From: Monosiga brevicollis MX1 | Lineage: Eukaryota; Opisthokonta; Choanoflagellata; Craspedida; Salpingoecidae | Direction: 5' to 3' | Assembly (NCBI RefSeq): GCF_000002865.3 | Contig: NW_001865052.1 | Coordinates: 353,829-417,828 of the forward strand | Length of the DNA stretch: 64,000 nt | Part shown: piece by piece, positions 1 to 11,275 of the stretch | Layout of the letters: each line of letters begins with the position of its first letter | Numbering within the stretch: the first letter of the stretch is position 1 | Program-made: the position numbers and the translations under genes | The notes under the pieces: generated by a model | The model's input: the letters and a program-made list of their open reading frames with translations, nothing else | What the model was told of the DNA's origin: nothing | The model's database searches: none

Positions 1-90
1 AGTGTACCATCATTGGTGTGTTGTCGGGGTCATGCTGCGGAGCGCAGTCTCTTGCGATTGGGGGTCAGGCAGGCTTCAACAAAAAGCGGG

Positions 91-1145
91 CTAAACACGT
101 ACTGTGCGAAGACCAATGCCTTCAGCCCCGTGCAATGCTCGCAATGAGTCCAGTGTCTCGGCATCCAGTAGCAAGGCCTCGGCCGCTGAGGTTAGGAACA
201 TGAAGAGCGTAAATATGAGCACGAATGCCAAAAGGTGTCTCACGTTGGCTACAGCAACGCTGGGCAGGATCTGGAGACAAGTACGGCCAGCAATCGGATA
301 GTAATGCAACCATACCACACGCCGCAAGTACACGTTTTCCCGTGTAATCGGCCGATAAATGATGAACCACATGGGTTGGGTCGTGCACCTCGGCCAAACA
401 AGTGCAGCGATCTAAACCAATCCATAGCATAATGAAGCAGAGTACAAAACCAGTTGAGATCTCTCAGGGCAAGAACGGTGAGCCCAATCAAGAGAGCAGG
501 CTTGGTCTTGAAACGCACCAATACTGTACAACATTCGGCGCCCATCCGCAAGCGCTAGCACCACCTGCAAGTCGGATCGGAGGCAGCCATGAGCTCGACA
601 AGAAAAGAAAGCATAAAGCCACCGGCCGATACGAGGCAAAGAGATTGCATATCGGACCCGATCAGCGTTGAGATAACAGCTGGCTGTAGGAAGTGCTTTG
701 CAGCGTGCTACGCGCACAAGCCTGACACAGTAAGGTGAGGGTGAATGGAAGGTGAGTTCTCCAAAAAAAGGGCATATATGATTGCTTCACGCGCCGCTGC
801 TCGGACCGACCTTCGAGAAGCAAAGTGTAGATGCCAAACATCGCCTCGCTGATCACAAAAGAGGGTGGCACTGCCATCTGGTGCATGGCATGCCTGCACG
901 TTTCAATCATTGCAGACGCGTCAGCTTGATGCGACGCCTGTCCAGGGCGAGGTAAGCGAAATGTTGCGCACGCGCATTCTCACCTGGGCCACTCGATAGG
1001 TGGCAAAGGTGTCGGACGGAACTTTGCCTCGACGCCGATGCGTAATGGTGAACAGGCGCCCACTCTCGGCGGGTGGCAGCAAACCGATGTCGAAAGGTAG
1101 CGTTGAGCGATCTGCCAGGCCCTGTAAATCCACGAGCTCGGTCAT
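91..1145 (-). CDS. Unidentified probable multi-pass membrane protein, 3' end beyond or near the left edge
   Basis: Product not recognised. The likely first exon runs from the ATG at 1145 to about 984, encodes 54 residues starting MTELVDLQGL, and ends at a clean CAG|GTGAGA donor. A second exon starting near 896 keeps phase and adds about 27 residues (ACHAPDGSATLF onward). Further coding-like stretches lie at about 660-560 and 520-370. The last one (about 372-91) holds a strong hydrophobic helix (LLAFVLIFTLFMFLTSAA) followed by a short acidic tail. Another membrane-like stretch (ALLIGLTVLALRDL) lies near 480. The joins between the middle exons are ambiguous because two frames stay open. It is divergent from the CFAP119-like gene across a 590 bp intergenic region. 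Seen: ORFs, donor, hydrophobic segments. Inferred: that they form one gene. Confidence 0.35.
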
Positions 1146-1736
1146 GTTGCTGTTAGGTCAAGGACCGGCGAGCCCAGCCGGTGCCAGCCTGGATCCAAAA
1201 CAGCCAAGACGACCACCCCGCGTCTCGGCCCAAACGTGTACTTGGTGTGCCAAACAAAAAAACCCCACTCCCACATGCACAAACCACTCTCAGAGGCTTG
1301 TCCACCACGCCCGTGTCCCTCTCGCGCACTCTCTCTCTCGCGCTCTCTCTCGCTCGCTCGATTCGTTTTCAAATTTTCGCGGTTGTTGTTCCCCCACAAT
1401 TGTCAGATGAAATAAATGAGCGATAAAGTGTGATATTTGTGAGACTTACGCTTGACGACCAGCAGCAAAGCATCTCTCCGGACGAGCGCAGACGGCAGTC
1501 AGTCTGGAGGGGGGGGTGGTGTTGTTCGGCTGGCGCGTGGAACTGGATCTTGGTAGTGGGCGGTTGTCCAATTTGATAGAAGCTGGTGCCTGGTGGCTGC
1601 TTTGTATCGTCTCGGAGCTGACGGTATCCCCTCGATTGATTTGAAAAGGGCACGAGCACACGGGTGGCGCCGCTCCTGGGTTGCATCTCTGTGGCTGGCA
1701 ATCCGAAGCTTGCAACGTTGCGAATTGACCGACGAG
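1146..1736. promoter_or_regulatory. Intergenic region between divergent genes, with a pyrimidine tract
   Basis: No gene is supported here. The stretch separates the minus-strand start at 1145 from the plus-strand start at 1737. It carries a CT-rich tract at about 1318-1360 (plus-strand sense) and a short G run near 1505. In-frame open reading continues upstream of 1737 to about 1593, but without an ATG, so a 5' exon of the downstream gene could lie here. Confidence 0.4.
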
Positions 1737-2480
1737 ATGCCCGTGGTGGGTCAGGCATGGGTCGAAGCAGGTGCGGCGCTTGCTGCCGAGCCCAAGCGGA
1801 TCCGCTCCTTGGTTGTCCAGCAAATGCAACAGCGGGCCTATGAGACTGAGGTGGAGCCCCATGCCGTTGATTTATTCACGCATGTGGCAGCATTTTGCGC
1901 CCGACAACACTACGTGGCAGAGCAAATGGCTGCCGCTCTGGCCCTGGTGGACCAAGCTTGGACGGCCTGCTTGTCCACCAACCTGGACAACTTCAACGAG
2001 ACGCTGGAGCGCTTTGAAACCGATTTGATCAACTGCACGGTGCATCGGCCCCCATTCAGCGAACACATTTTCTCCCTCGAGCAGGCCAAAGCATTACTGG
2101 ATTATGTGACGCGCACGCTTTTTGCGCACTTCCACATTTACAAGCACGTGTGCACAAAGCTTCCGCGGCTTGAGTTGACGCTCGATGTTCAGCTTCTGGA
2201 CACCGGAGTACGCTCCTCCTCTGCTGCACTGCGGGCAGCGGAAGGTAAAAATGATAGGGAGGGGGCTCGTGGGGAAGATGCAACTTCCAACAGCAGTGGA
2301 GATGGTGCCGCCGGCGCTGTGACCTCAGCGCCGGCCGTAAACACCGACGTTTCCCAGATTCCCGCGGAAGACGTCGAGGCGCTGCTACAAACAGATGCTG
2401 GCCAGCACCTGAAAGCCTTGGTCGAGAAGGCTCTGCGCGAAAAGGTCAACCCGCCCTCTGCCGACGAGAATGAGGCATAA
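1737..2480 (+). CDS. CFAP119: CFAP119 (CCDC189)-like cilium protein
   Basis: This single-exon frame encodes about 247 residues from the ATG at 1737 to the TAA at 2478-2480. The frame is open upstream without an ATG, so a 5' exon cannot be excluded. The core around residues 100-150 has VHRPPFSEHIFSLEQAKAL, then a helix with HFHIYKHVCTK and PRLELTLDV. This matches what I recall of the CFAP119/CCDC189 family, where a VHRPPFS segment is followed by a conserved FRHFKLYK-type helix. Family members associate with motile cilia and flagella. The C-terminal third is low complexity (Ala, Ser, Gly, acidic) and ends with a short charged helix. The next gene on the same strand, 640 bp away, is the dynein assembly factor DNAAF5, which supports a ciliary role. 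The family call is by recall of motif pattern only. Confidence 0.55.
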   Translation: MPVVGQAWVEAGAALAAEPKRIRSLVVQQMQQRAYETEVEPHAVDLFTHVAAFCARQHYVAEQMAAALALVDQAWTACLSTNLDNFNETLERFETDLINCTVHRPPFSEHIFSLEQAKALLDYVTRTLFAHFHIYKHVCTKLPRLELTLDVQLLDTGVRSSSAALRAAEGKNDREGARGEDATSNSSGDGAAGAVTSAPAVNTDVSQIPAEDVEALLQTDAGQHLKALVEKALREKVNPPSADENEA

Positions 2481-3121
2481 CTGTACTCTGACCACCCCTG
2501 TTTCTCGACCTTGGAATGCATAAGGGGTGTGATACTTAACGACGAGCCAAGCGCCGGGCGCGTTTGTTTGTGTGGTTGTGCTATGTGGTTCCATACGCCT
2601 TGACAGTGGTGTCCCGCTTGAAATTGAACCTGCTACCATGCGAGCTACCGCATTCATCCGTGCTGTGCACGAGTCTTGATTCCACGACGTTCAAGCGGCG
2701 CCGGCGAGCAGCCACATCCGACCTCCTTACCAACACACACACACACACACACACACGTTGTTGTCAAGCTGACAAACATCATGCACAAACTTACAAGTCC
2801 CATCTCTTATTCCTTCCCTGACATTCTCCCACTCTCTCAATCATATCGTTACACAAGCCAACCTTGAATCACTTTGACACTCACAAACTTCATTCTCTAA
2901 AACGCTTTCTCAAACTCTCTCTCTCTCTCTCTCTCAAAAATTTATTTTTCTTTTTTGATGTCGAACTGGTTTGCGACTCGAGGGACCACTGGGTGCTGCA
3001 TCCTGGTGCCTGCCTGGGTTCTCGCTGCTGACCGAGGGCACGTGTGCTATTGCAACAGAGAGTCAGAGCTGTTATAATACCGAGCAAATTGTGCCGCCAC
3101 ACGGAGAGTCGAACGTTTGAC
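2481..3121. other. Intergenic spacer with (CA)n and (CT)n runs
   Basis: No gene is seen. A (CA)n run of about 26 bp lies at 2731-2756. A (CT)n run lies at about 2913-2934, roughly 190 bp upstream of the DNAAF5 ATG on the sense strand, followed by a T-rich patch. No convincing RFX X-box was found by eye. Confidence 0.5.
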
Positions 3122-6100
3122 ATGGCGGCTGCGCGTGAGACGGAAGCCGCTCTGGCCATTCCAGCCGAACAAGGTGCTCCCTCAGCTCATGGTTGGATCA
3201 AATGTAGCCCTGCCCGTGCCTCACTCGCGTCTATTTCGTGTGGAATGCATTTGCTTCTTGATAGCCAGCCCAGCTGCTGCGCTCCTGGCACGGCAGCAGC
3301 TGACAGAGGCCCAAACAAACCAGCTTCAGGAGCTGATCCAGGTTGGTCACGAGGCTGGACAACATGCTTGTCGCCCATGGCACACGGACCATCACCCACT
3401 CGTCGTCCTGTGGTTGTCCTGGGCTGCCATCTGATAGGGGATGCAACGTGATATAAACTGCCTGGGTGACGAGGACAAGAACGTGCGCAAGAGTGGCATC
3501 AAGACGCTTCACGTGAATATCTTCGGCGGCCTCAGCGACAATGACACACAGTGTCGTTTTGAGCCACCCGTCGCCAAGGCAGGTTCCCATGCAGCTGGCT
3601 TCCACCTGTTTGCTGGCACTCTTACTTATGCCACTGTGCCCGACTGTGCTGTTTCTGATTCATGCATAGGCCCTCTTCGCGCATCTTCTCAAGGCCATCC
3701 TTCGCCTGTACGGCGATGCCGTGGAGAAGACGCGCGAGCTTGCCATCGACCTCGTTTCCAAGTACGCCCTTGACCCGTTCCACCTCACAACGAGCAGAGC
3801 TTGACACTCTAACCCTCTTGCAACCCTTTTGCCCCTCTTCATCTTCCTCATTCCCCTGCACCCTGCTCTTTGACAGGTTTTTGCACCTAGGTCCTGAAGG
3901 CTTCCTGCCTTACTACATTCCCGTCCTTGTTGCCCGTCTTGGTTCGTCCCGTCCGTGGTTAAAGTGGCAGCCACCCTGACTCGCGTCTTTTCGTATGCTT
4001 CCCGCGTCTTGCTTGCTGCCCTTCATCTCACGGGCAACATTGGCCACTCTTGCAGGTGGCAAAGAGGTCCAGGAAACTGTAGAGGAGCTACGTGCGGCTC
4101 TCATGCAGCAGGTCGAACGCGTCATTGACACGCAGTCTGGCCAAGACTTGGGCATCTACATTGATGAATGGCTTCAGGTTCAACTCGCTTGCAGCTTCAA
4201 TCCTGTCATTCATGAACCAGTGCGCACCGGCGCCTGGGACCACACCTCATGCAATACGCGTGTTTGCTGGGGACTTGGCATGATACTGCATGCAGGTCTT
4301 CCGCAAGATGATTGATGATGAGTTTGCCGAGGTCAAACGCATGGGTTGCCGCTGCACTGGTCAGTGCTTAAAGTCACTCCCTCTTCGGGGCATGCTAAGA
4401 GCGGCGCACACTCTCATCTCATGCATGCTGCTTTTGCTCTTCAGTCCTACTGGCCCGCAAGACGCCCGAGCGATTCCACATGGCTGCTGGCCAGCTCGTG
4501 CCACCACTGCAGGCAGCACTGGTGCACCAGCATACAAAGGTGCGTTCCCTTCCTTATTTGCCCGATTTCCCGGCGTGACTTTGCTGTCTGCCACCTCACT
4601 CGATGTGGTTGGTCACTCAACGCCACCACGCCAAGGTGCGAGCGGTAGCCGTGCGTGCTCTGGGGGCCGTCGTCCAATACGGCCAAAACAAATTGCTGGA
4701 CGATGTGCGCACCAACATGTCCCAACGCGTCATGGATCATAGCCCTACCGTACGCAAGGCTGTCTACACGGTATGCTGCTTTTGCTGACGCCCGAATCGG
4801 TGAGTGGCTGTACCGCTCAGGCTCAGGCTCAGGCCAACACTTCTTCTTTTTTAGATTGCGGGCCGCTGGCTCTGCGAGTTGCGGGACCGTTATTCCTACT
4901 GGCACAAGCTGCTTCCCATGCTATTGCCGGGTGAAACTGACGAGGTCGAGGAACTGCGTGTTCTCAGCCGCGAAGCTTTCATCAAAGCTGGCCGTCTTTA
5001 TGAACAAGAGAACGAAGAGCGCCTTAAAGACCAGGTACCATATCTCACTGCACCATCTCGAGCGTGCTTGCTTGAAGACCAGCTTCTTCTGTTCACCCTT
5101 CCACATATCTTGGATAAAGCTTGATTTTCGAGCCTCGGACAACGATGGGGCAGCTGTGAGTGCCCCGCTGGGTTGCCGGGAGCTAGTCAAGGAATGCTTC
5201 TCCAAGATTTTCCCAGGCTTGCTCAAGGACATGATTGAGTGGACAGCCGATACAAGAAGGTTGGTTCTGACAGCAGGCAACTTCAGGTCCACATGCTCGC
5301 CTCGCCCGCTGCCGATGGTGGCGTAACTGGAGACTCAACGCCCGGTGGGCCAACGATGCACCACATTGCAGGCAAGCAGCACGACTCATGCACACGTTGC
5401 TCCGCTACGAGGGCAAGAACGTTACCATGCACCTTCAAAAGGTTTGACCTTTGTCTCCTCGCCGTCAGCCAGGCGCTAACGCCTGTTTTGAGTCCTCATC
5501 ATTCTCCGCTAGGTGGTCGGTGGCCTCATGCAAGCCTGTTTGGATGAAGAGCCGGACATTGCAAAACTGGTGCGTCTGCGCAGCCTGATCACATTGAGAA
5601 GGGCAGGCACATTGAGAAGGGCAGGCACATTGTCGCAACATTGTGCCGCTTGTTTGGAGCAGTGCGTCTCCTCATGGCCAGGCACGAACCTGTAGGTGGT
5701 GGAATGTGGGGAAGAGATTGGGCGTTCAGCTGCCTTTGAGGCGTGCGCCGCTGTCATCTACCCGGTCCTTCGTGATGCTGGAGCCTCGGAGCGCCAGCAT
5801 GCCGCAGCTCTGGTACGCTTTCTTCACAAGCATAGCCCGATTATACAAGAGTCCATCTGGCCATGGCTTGGCCCCCCATTCTTGTTGTACACCACAAAGT
5901 TGTGCCGTGCGTTTCTCTTTTAATGTTGGTGTATCTCCTTAGATTATGCTGGCAGCTTTTGTGCGTGGAGCCGACGTCACAGACATGAGCACGCAAGCTG
6001 CTGCGCTTTGTCATGCCCTTGCTGAAGCCAATGTGCGCGAGGTGTGTTCGAGGCAACAGACGATTGCTTCGCACCTTTAGCCGCATTCTACTCGATGCCA

Positions 6101-8301
6101 AGCACTCGTCGTACTCACGCGCGTGCCCATGTCTGCAACTTCAACAGTCAGCCTCGCGCATGGTTCAAGAAGAGCTGCTGTTGTGCATTGCTGACGTGAT
6201 TGGTGCGATGCTGCCTTGCTGACGGGTTTTGGGCGTCAATCTGAAACACTTCACGAACTGAACGATGGTGGACTGTAGACAAATTGCAAGACCAGGTTGC
6301 ACCACATGGCCTCGAGCTCTTCCATGCCACCCTCAGCGTATCTGCCTTGAGCAAGGGCCTGGACGCCGAGGTTGGTCTGGCCCAAAGTTTCACAAATGCT
6401 GCACAACGAGGTGATCCTGATGTGCACTTTGCACTTTGTTGCTCGGTGTAGGTGGAGGTTGCGCTACAGCGCTTGGCCACCGCGGTTGGCGCTTCCAGTC
6501 CAGATGGCCTTTTTGCTCAGTACACTCAGCCTGTTCTTCAACGCACTATTCAAGGCAGTGAGAGCTGGGGTGTGCATAGGTATGGCCATGATTGATCACA
6601 CGCATGCCGGTACGCAGCCTCTCGCTTACTCAGACGCAAATGAATCGCTTGTCTTGCTGGATGGCAGCCCTGCCCGCCGACTCTTTTCGGCACTGCTATA
6701 TCGGGCAGGAAGTGCACTTGGGGCCCTCTTGGACCTGGTCTTGCCGGTTTTTGTAGCAAACTGTCAGCCTGAGAAGGATGTGGAAGGTACGCCCTGCCCT
6801 TTCGATCGACTCGGCTGAGAAATGACCGACGAGAGCCCTGATATACCTTTTTTTTTTGTATCATCCCGCGGCTTATTCCGTCTTGTAGTGCGCATCCGCT
6901 TCTTTACGCTTTTGGGCCGCCTGCTCACGCACGCTCGTGAGGGCATCAATGCTGATGGCAAGCTATCCAGCCACACACGAACCATTGTACGAAGCTGGTG
7001 TACATCATCGCCGTTTACGACGCCCCGCTATAGATTGTCTGTCAAGTGGCATTGGATCTCTGACGCCATGTATTTGTTTGCAGATTAAGCAGCTTGTTTG
7101 CCCCAATTTGGTTTGGCAATCAGGGGACAAAGCTCAGGCAGTTCGGGTGGCAAGCTTGTCGTGCCTCTGGTCACTGCTTAGGTCAGTAAGCGAGGGTTGA
7201 GCAGCTGGCGCCCATTCAGAATAATCATAGTGGACTCCACTCATGTCACCTGGTTCTGCTAGAACGGAGACTGTCAGTCATGAAGACATCTTGGATGTGG
7301 CAGCTGATCTCCTGCCTCTGGTCTGTTTGCGCGTTGTCTGTCAGGCTTTGTCTGTTGCTTTCTATCCGCGTCTTTCCTCTTCAGCACCAATCTCCCTATG
7401 TCTTTTTTTTTTTTTCCTTTTTCCTGGGCCCTTGTTGATCTTTTTGCATGCGCCTGCTTTGCATTGTCATTTCGGTTCCAGCTCGTATCATCGATGGAAG
7501 ACTCGGCTGTAGCTTCGCGAGTTCTTGCGGTGCGCGTGTTGGAAGAAATCTTCCGCCTTCACGGCACGCTGTTCCAAGCCAGCTATGAAACATACGATCG
7601 TTTGCACAAGCTGTACCCGGACCTTTTGCGTCGCCTCGACGACAGCGACAACGACGTCCGGTACGAGCCATAATTCCCTGGCCGAAGAGCACAAGTTTAC
7701 TGCACTGTGCCTTGTGTGCATCAGTGCGCTTGCTCAAGATGTGCTGGTCTCGCTCTTGCTCTAGCTTGCTGACGTGCCAGGCCTGGATTGCTTATCTTCG
7801 CATCATGGATCACGACACGTATGACAACGACCTCTATAAGGTGTGCCCACGGTCCTCCAGAAACATTAGCCCCCTTATCGAGCTTACGCATCGCATTGAC
7901 CTGATACAGGCACATTCCGAGGCGATTTTTCGTGGCCTCTTGATTCATCTGGATGATCCTGATGAGCGTGTTCAGGTGGGTCTTGGTTCTGTTTGAAATG
8001 CCGGAACCTTTTCCAGATCGTGCGGTTTAAACTTGGTAATTTTGAGTCGTGCTCAGCTCACCGATCACACATGAATTTGACGCAGGATGCAGTGGAGGCT
8101 GCGCTGCAAGCTGGTGCAAAGGTGAACGAAGAGATCTTTCGAGAACAGATTGAGGTTGGTGTCTGCCAATCATGTTTGTGCATGCTTCGTAGCTCTGTGA
8201 CGTGACCAGCCTGACCGTCTTTTTCTCAACACCTGCAGGCGGTTCGACAAAAGCATCGAAGCCCTGTTCGGTGCGATCGCCTCTTAGCACTTGTGCATTG
8301 A
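3122..8301 (+). CDS. DNAAF5: Dynein axonemal assembly factor 5 (HEAT-repeat protein)
   Basis: DNAAF5/HEATR2 is a cytoplasmic HEAT-repeat factor needed to preassemble axonemal dynein arms. About two dozen short exons can be followed. The ATG is at 3122 (MAAARETEAAL); an early exon holds LLARQQLTEAQTNQLQEL and others follow near 3438-3550 and 3669-3762. The middle, at 4636-4769 and 4854-5034, carries LGAVVQYGQNKLLDDV and then GRWLCELRDRYSYWHKLL, a hallmark stretch of the family. GCRELVKECFSKIFPGLL (about 5171-5225) is a second one. The last exons encode HLDDPDERVQ, DAVEAALQAGAK and finally HRSPVRCDRLLALVH before the TGA at 8299-8301, matching the position and style of the animal C-terminus. Repeated paired helices occur throughout, as expected of HEAT repeats. 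Donors are often GTACGC or GTGCGT. It is convergent with the beta-helix gene, 196 bp apart. The gene looks intact; exact limits of several 5' exons are uncertain. Confidence 0.88.
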
Positions 8302-8497
8302 GGGACAGCCGTGTGCATGAACAGACATGGCACTTTTGCGGCATGTTTCATTCAATTAGCAACACTTGACATCTGCGCAGGCTCCTCTTTGAGGAAACTA
8401 AATTGACAATCACCAGGATTTATGTGATGCTGTCAACCAGCATGTCTAGCGCTGTTTCATGCAATTTTTCTGAAGAGGAAGTTGTTTTACTCCACTT

Positions 8498-9172
8498 TCA
8501 GGCAATGTGCAGCTGAAGCACTCCGCTACAGTTGGCGGGGGTACCCTGTGCGTTCAGAACAAGGACGCTAGCACGAAAGCTCGTTCCTGATGTATTCGTC
8601 ACCACGTTGCACAGTCCAAAACCAGCACCAGCGCCAGTCACATCACCGCAACGCTCCACCTGGACATGGCAGGCCACGACGGCATCTGTGGGCAGTAGAA
8701 GTAAGGATTCGGATAGATCAACATCTAGGATTGTTGGCGAGGTTGCAAACGAAAGCTTTTGGCGCGCGACAGTGGCAAGGGCGCCAATGTTGTTGCTAAT
8801 GGAGACATTGAAAATACTGTCTGGGGCGATGCTGTTCCCGTTGGTGGCATTCACCCTGATACCTAGTCAGGGTGCGAAAGGAGCTTGTCAGGCGCAAGCA
8901 AAGCAGTCGGATCGGCTCAAAAGCAGGTGTAGCCACGGCACCTACGAGGTGTGGCATCTGGGCCTGGCTGGAAAACATTCTCCATTATCACCATGTTAAC
9001 CAGACTGCTATTGGCAGCACTGGGCGACAGCAGAAGTTGGGCTTCATTATAAAACATCGTTCCGGTGATGGTAACCTGATAGGCGAGCTGATGCAAGTCG
9101 AGATAGCAGTTGTCGACGTCTAAAATACACAGCACGTGAGTCAAAGTGAGTGGGTGTACATCCCCAGCAGAG

Positions 9173-9234
<62 letters not shown>

Positions 9235-10850
9235 GCAACAAGATGCACATACAACTATCAGTAATGCGAGTGCTGCCGTATATATCAAAGCACGCGGTTG
9301 GGTTCAAGCCCAGTGGGTTGCAAGATGTATAAATGTGTGTGGCACTAATTACATTGGATGCACTCGAACTGACGATGCCTCGCCTACATGAACCATAACC
9401 GACGAGTGCAGCGGTATGATGAGATAAGCGTGCGCTCCTTCTGCGGCAGGCTGTGTTCATCACCATCTCCCGTACTTGGCGCAACGAATGATGGTGTTGA
9501 GGACAGTCGAGTCGGGTTGCCCCATTTGGATGGCCACGGCCGTCGTGGTGTTGGTTGAGTTGTAGCCCGGTTCGCCCCAGTGGAACTCCTCAAAAAAGCA
9601 GCCCGAGATCAAAAGCTCGTGGCCATTGCCCGAGTTGCAGAGAACGCCGTAAGACTCAAAATGCGTAAAAAAGACGTCAACAAGCTGACTTTGTAAAATC
9701 GTGTCAACCTGGCCAGACAAAACGGGTAAGCGCGGTCTCACAAATCCAAGTTTTAAATGGTGGTTCGCGCCATCGGCAGGATGCTTGCACCGAAGCTTAC
9801 CAGCATTCCGCCGCCGCGATGCTGATTCTCTGCAAAAGAAGCGACAGACCAGCGGATAGGTCACACAGATGATTGCGGCATGGGCCTGCGCACAGACGCA
9901 GAACAGAATCGAAAACAGGTGTTCAGTGTACGCACCAAAGATCATGTCACGCCATGTTATTTCGCTACAAGAGTAGCAAGCCATGAGAAAGTCGGAAGAC
10001 GCAAAGTTGGGGCCCGTGACCAATGTGCCACCGGCCATTACAAAGCCGGTGTGGCTCGAGTTGAAGTAGATGTGACTGTCCAAGCGGTAGACGCCCCCCA
10101 CCAAGTCTATCAGTACATCACCAGCACCTGTCGTGTTTACCATTTATATTAGCTGGGTGAGAAGTGAAGAGAAAGGCGAGCCTTGGAAGACAGGCCGTAA
10201 ACCAGCGGGGCCAATCCCAAGTCGCACCAACGTCTGACTTGCTGATGCGATGGTTGAGGGTCATGACATGGTTGATGGCGGCTTGAATGGCATCGTGGCT
10301 GTCACTTTGCCCCGTAGGATCGGCACCAAAGGCAGTCACATCAATCACGTATCCTGCTCCCCACCCCCCCCCCCCCCCCCAACAAAAAAAAAACAGCNNN
10401 NNNNNNNNNNNNNNNNNNNNNNNNNNNNNNNNNNNNNNNNNNNNNNNNNNNNNNNNNNNNNNNNNNNNNNNNNNNNNNNNNNNNNNNNNNNNNNNNNNNN
10501 NNNNNNNNNNNNNNNNNNNNNNNNNNNNNCTCAACTTGTTGTCGATGCTGTTGGGCACGCAGATCCAGCCGACTGGCGGTGATTTGGTGCAAGGGCCCTG
10601 GCTGCCGCACAATGCTGCAATGTCATTCATTATTCACATGATGAGCCACCCCTCCTTGAACCGCCAGAATAAGGAATTGGATGCAGACTTATCGGAAGCT
10701 CACTCACTGGCTCATATTTTGCCGCCAGAAAAAGGGATCCAAATGCGCGTTGATAGTTTGCCCGGCTTCTGCTGCCCCTGCCAGGACCAACACCAGCAGA
10801 CCCGCGAGCCATGATCGCACACTCGTATGATACGTTGTTGTCCTCCTCAT
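8498..10850 (-). CDS. Secreted parallel beta-helix protein, pectate-lyase superfamily type
   Basis: An ATG at 10850 opens a signal peptide: MRRTTTYHTSVRSW, then a Leu/Val-rich core ending in GAAEA. The exon ends at a GTGAGT donor near 10707. After the assembly gap, an exon near 10350-10240 encodes VIDVTAFGADPTGQSDSH and then DAIQAAINHVM. This is the classic start of pectate-lyase superfamily 3 and GH55-like beta-helices (family knowledge). Downstream exons continue with coil-like rungs (VYRLDSHIYFNSSHTGFV; LLISGCFFEEFHWGEPGY; HQLAYQVTITGTMFYNEA) and several N-glycosylation sequons. The last exon, about 8850-8498, ends VLQLHIA with TGA at 8498-8500. The 132-N gap hides coding sequence between exons 2 and 3, and phase across exon 1 to 2 is not resolved. 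The substrate is unknown; a role in degrading or binding polysaccharides outside the cell is inferred. Confidence 0.68.
9176..9233. repeat. (CA)n microsatellite in an intron of the beta-helix gene
   Basis: About 29 uninterrupted CA units lie between two beta-helix coding exons, so the repeat is intronic. Confidence 0.95.
10361..10529. other. Assembly gap (132 N at 10398-10529) next to a C homopolymer and an A-rich run
   Basis: The N run at 10398-10529 is preceded by a poly-C run of about 18 bases (from 10362) and an A-rich run. The homopolymers probably caused the gap. It interrupts the beta-helix gene. Confidence 0.95.
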
Positions 10851-11137
10851 CCTGCTGATCGATCGATCGCACAAAACTGGCAAACATCAATAGACGATAA
10901 GCTAGAAATCATCAACTATTACTCCGCCTGAGGCCCCGTTGCAAGCAGCATCAACTGCAAAAACATCCTCAGTAAGGCCTGCAGAAGTTAATGACTCTGG
11001 AAGATGGCAACATCTGTGCTCCTTGCCAATCAGTGGACATCAGTCAACCCGCTGCCATCTCACCTACCTGGCATGCCCATGCTCCTGAGCCCCATCACGA
11101 CCGAGTTGAGCTGCCGGCTCCGATGTCTCCTTTCGAT

Positions 11138-11173
<36 letters not shown>

Positions 11174-11275
11174 GTCAATGGCAGCGCAACTTTCTTGTCA
11201 GAACAAGAATTCGATCAATTTCCAACAACGCCCTTCCGTGCTTGTCAGAAAAAAAAATTGAACACGACGGCGACG
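10851..11275. promoter_or_regulatory. Divergent promoter region between the beta-helix gene and ENOPH1
   Basis: No gene is supported. The region separates two divergent start codons (10850 minus, 11276 plus) and carries a (CA)n run at about 11141-11171 and an A-rich patch just before the ENOPH1 ATG. Confidence 0.4.

Noticed and set aside
9290-9320. tRNA B-box-like GGTTCAAGCCC
   Set aside because: No matching A box or cloverleaf around it, and it lies in the beta-helix gene region.
10250-10814. Frames crossing the N gap
   Set aside because: They include unknown residues and have no continuity evidence.
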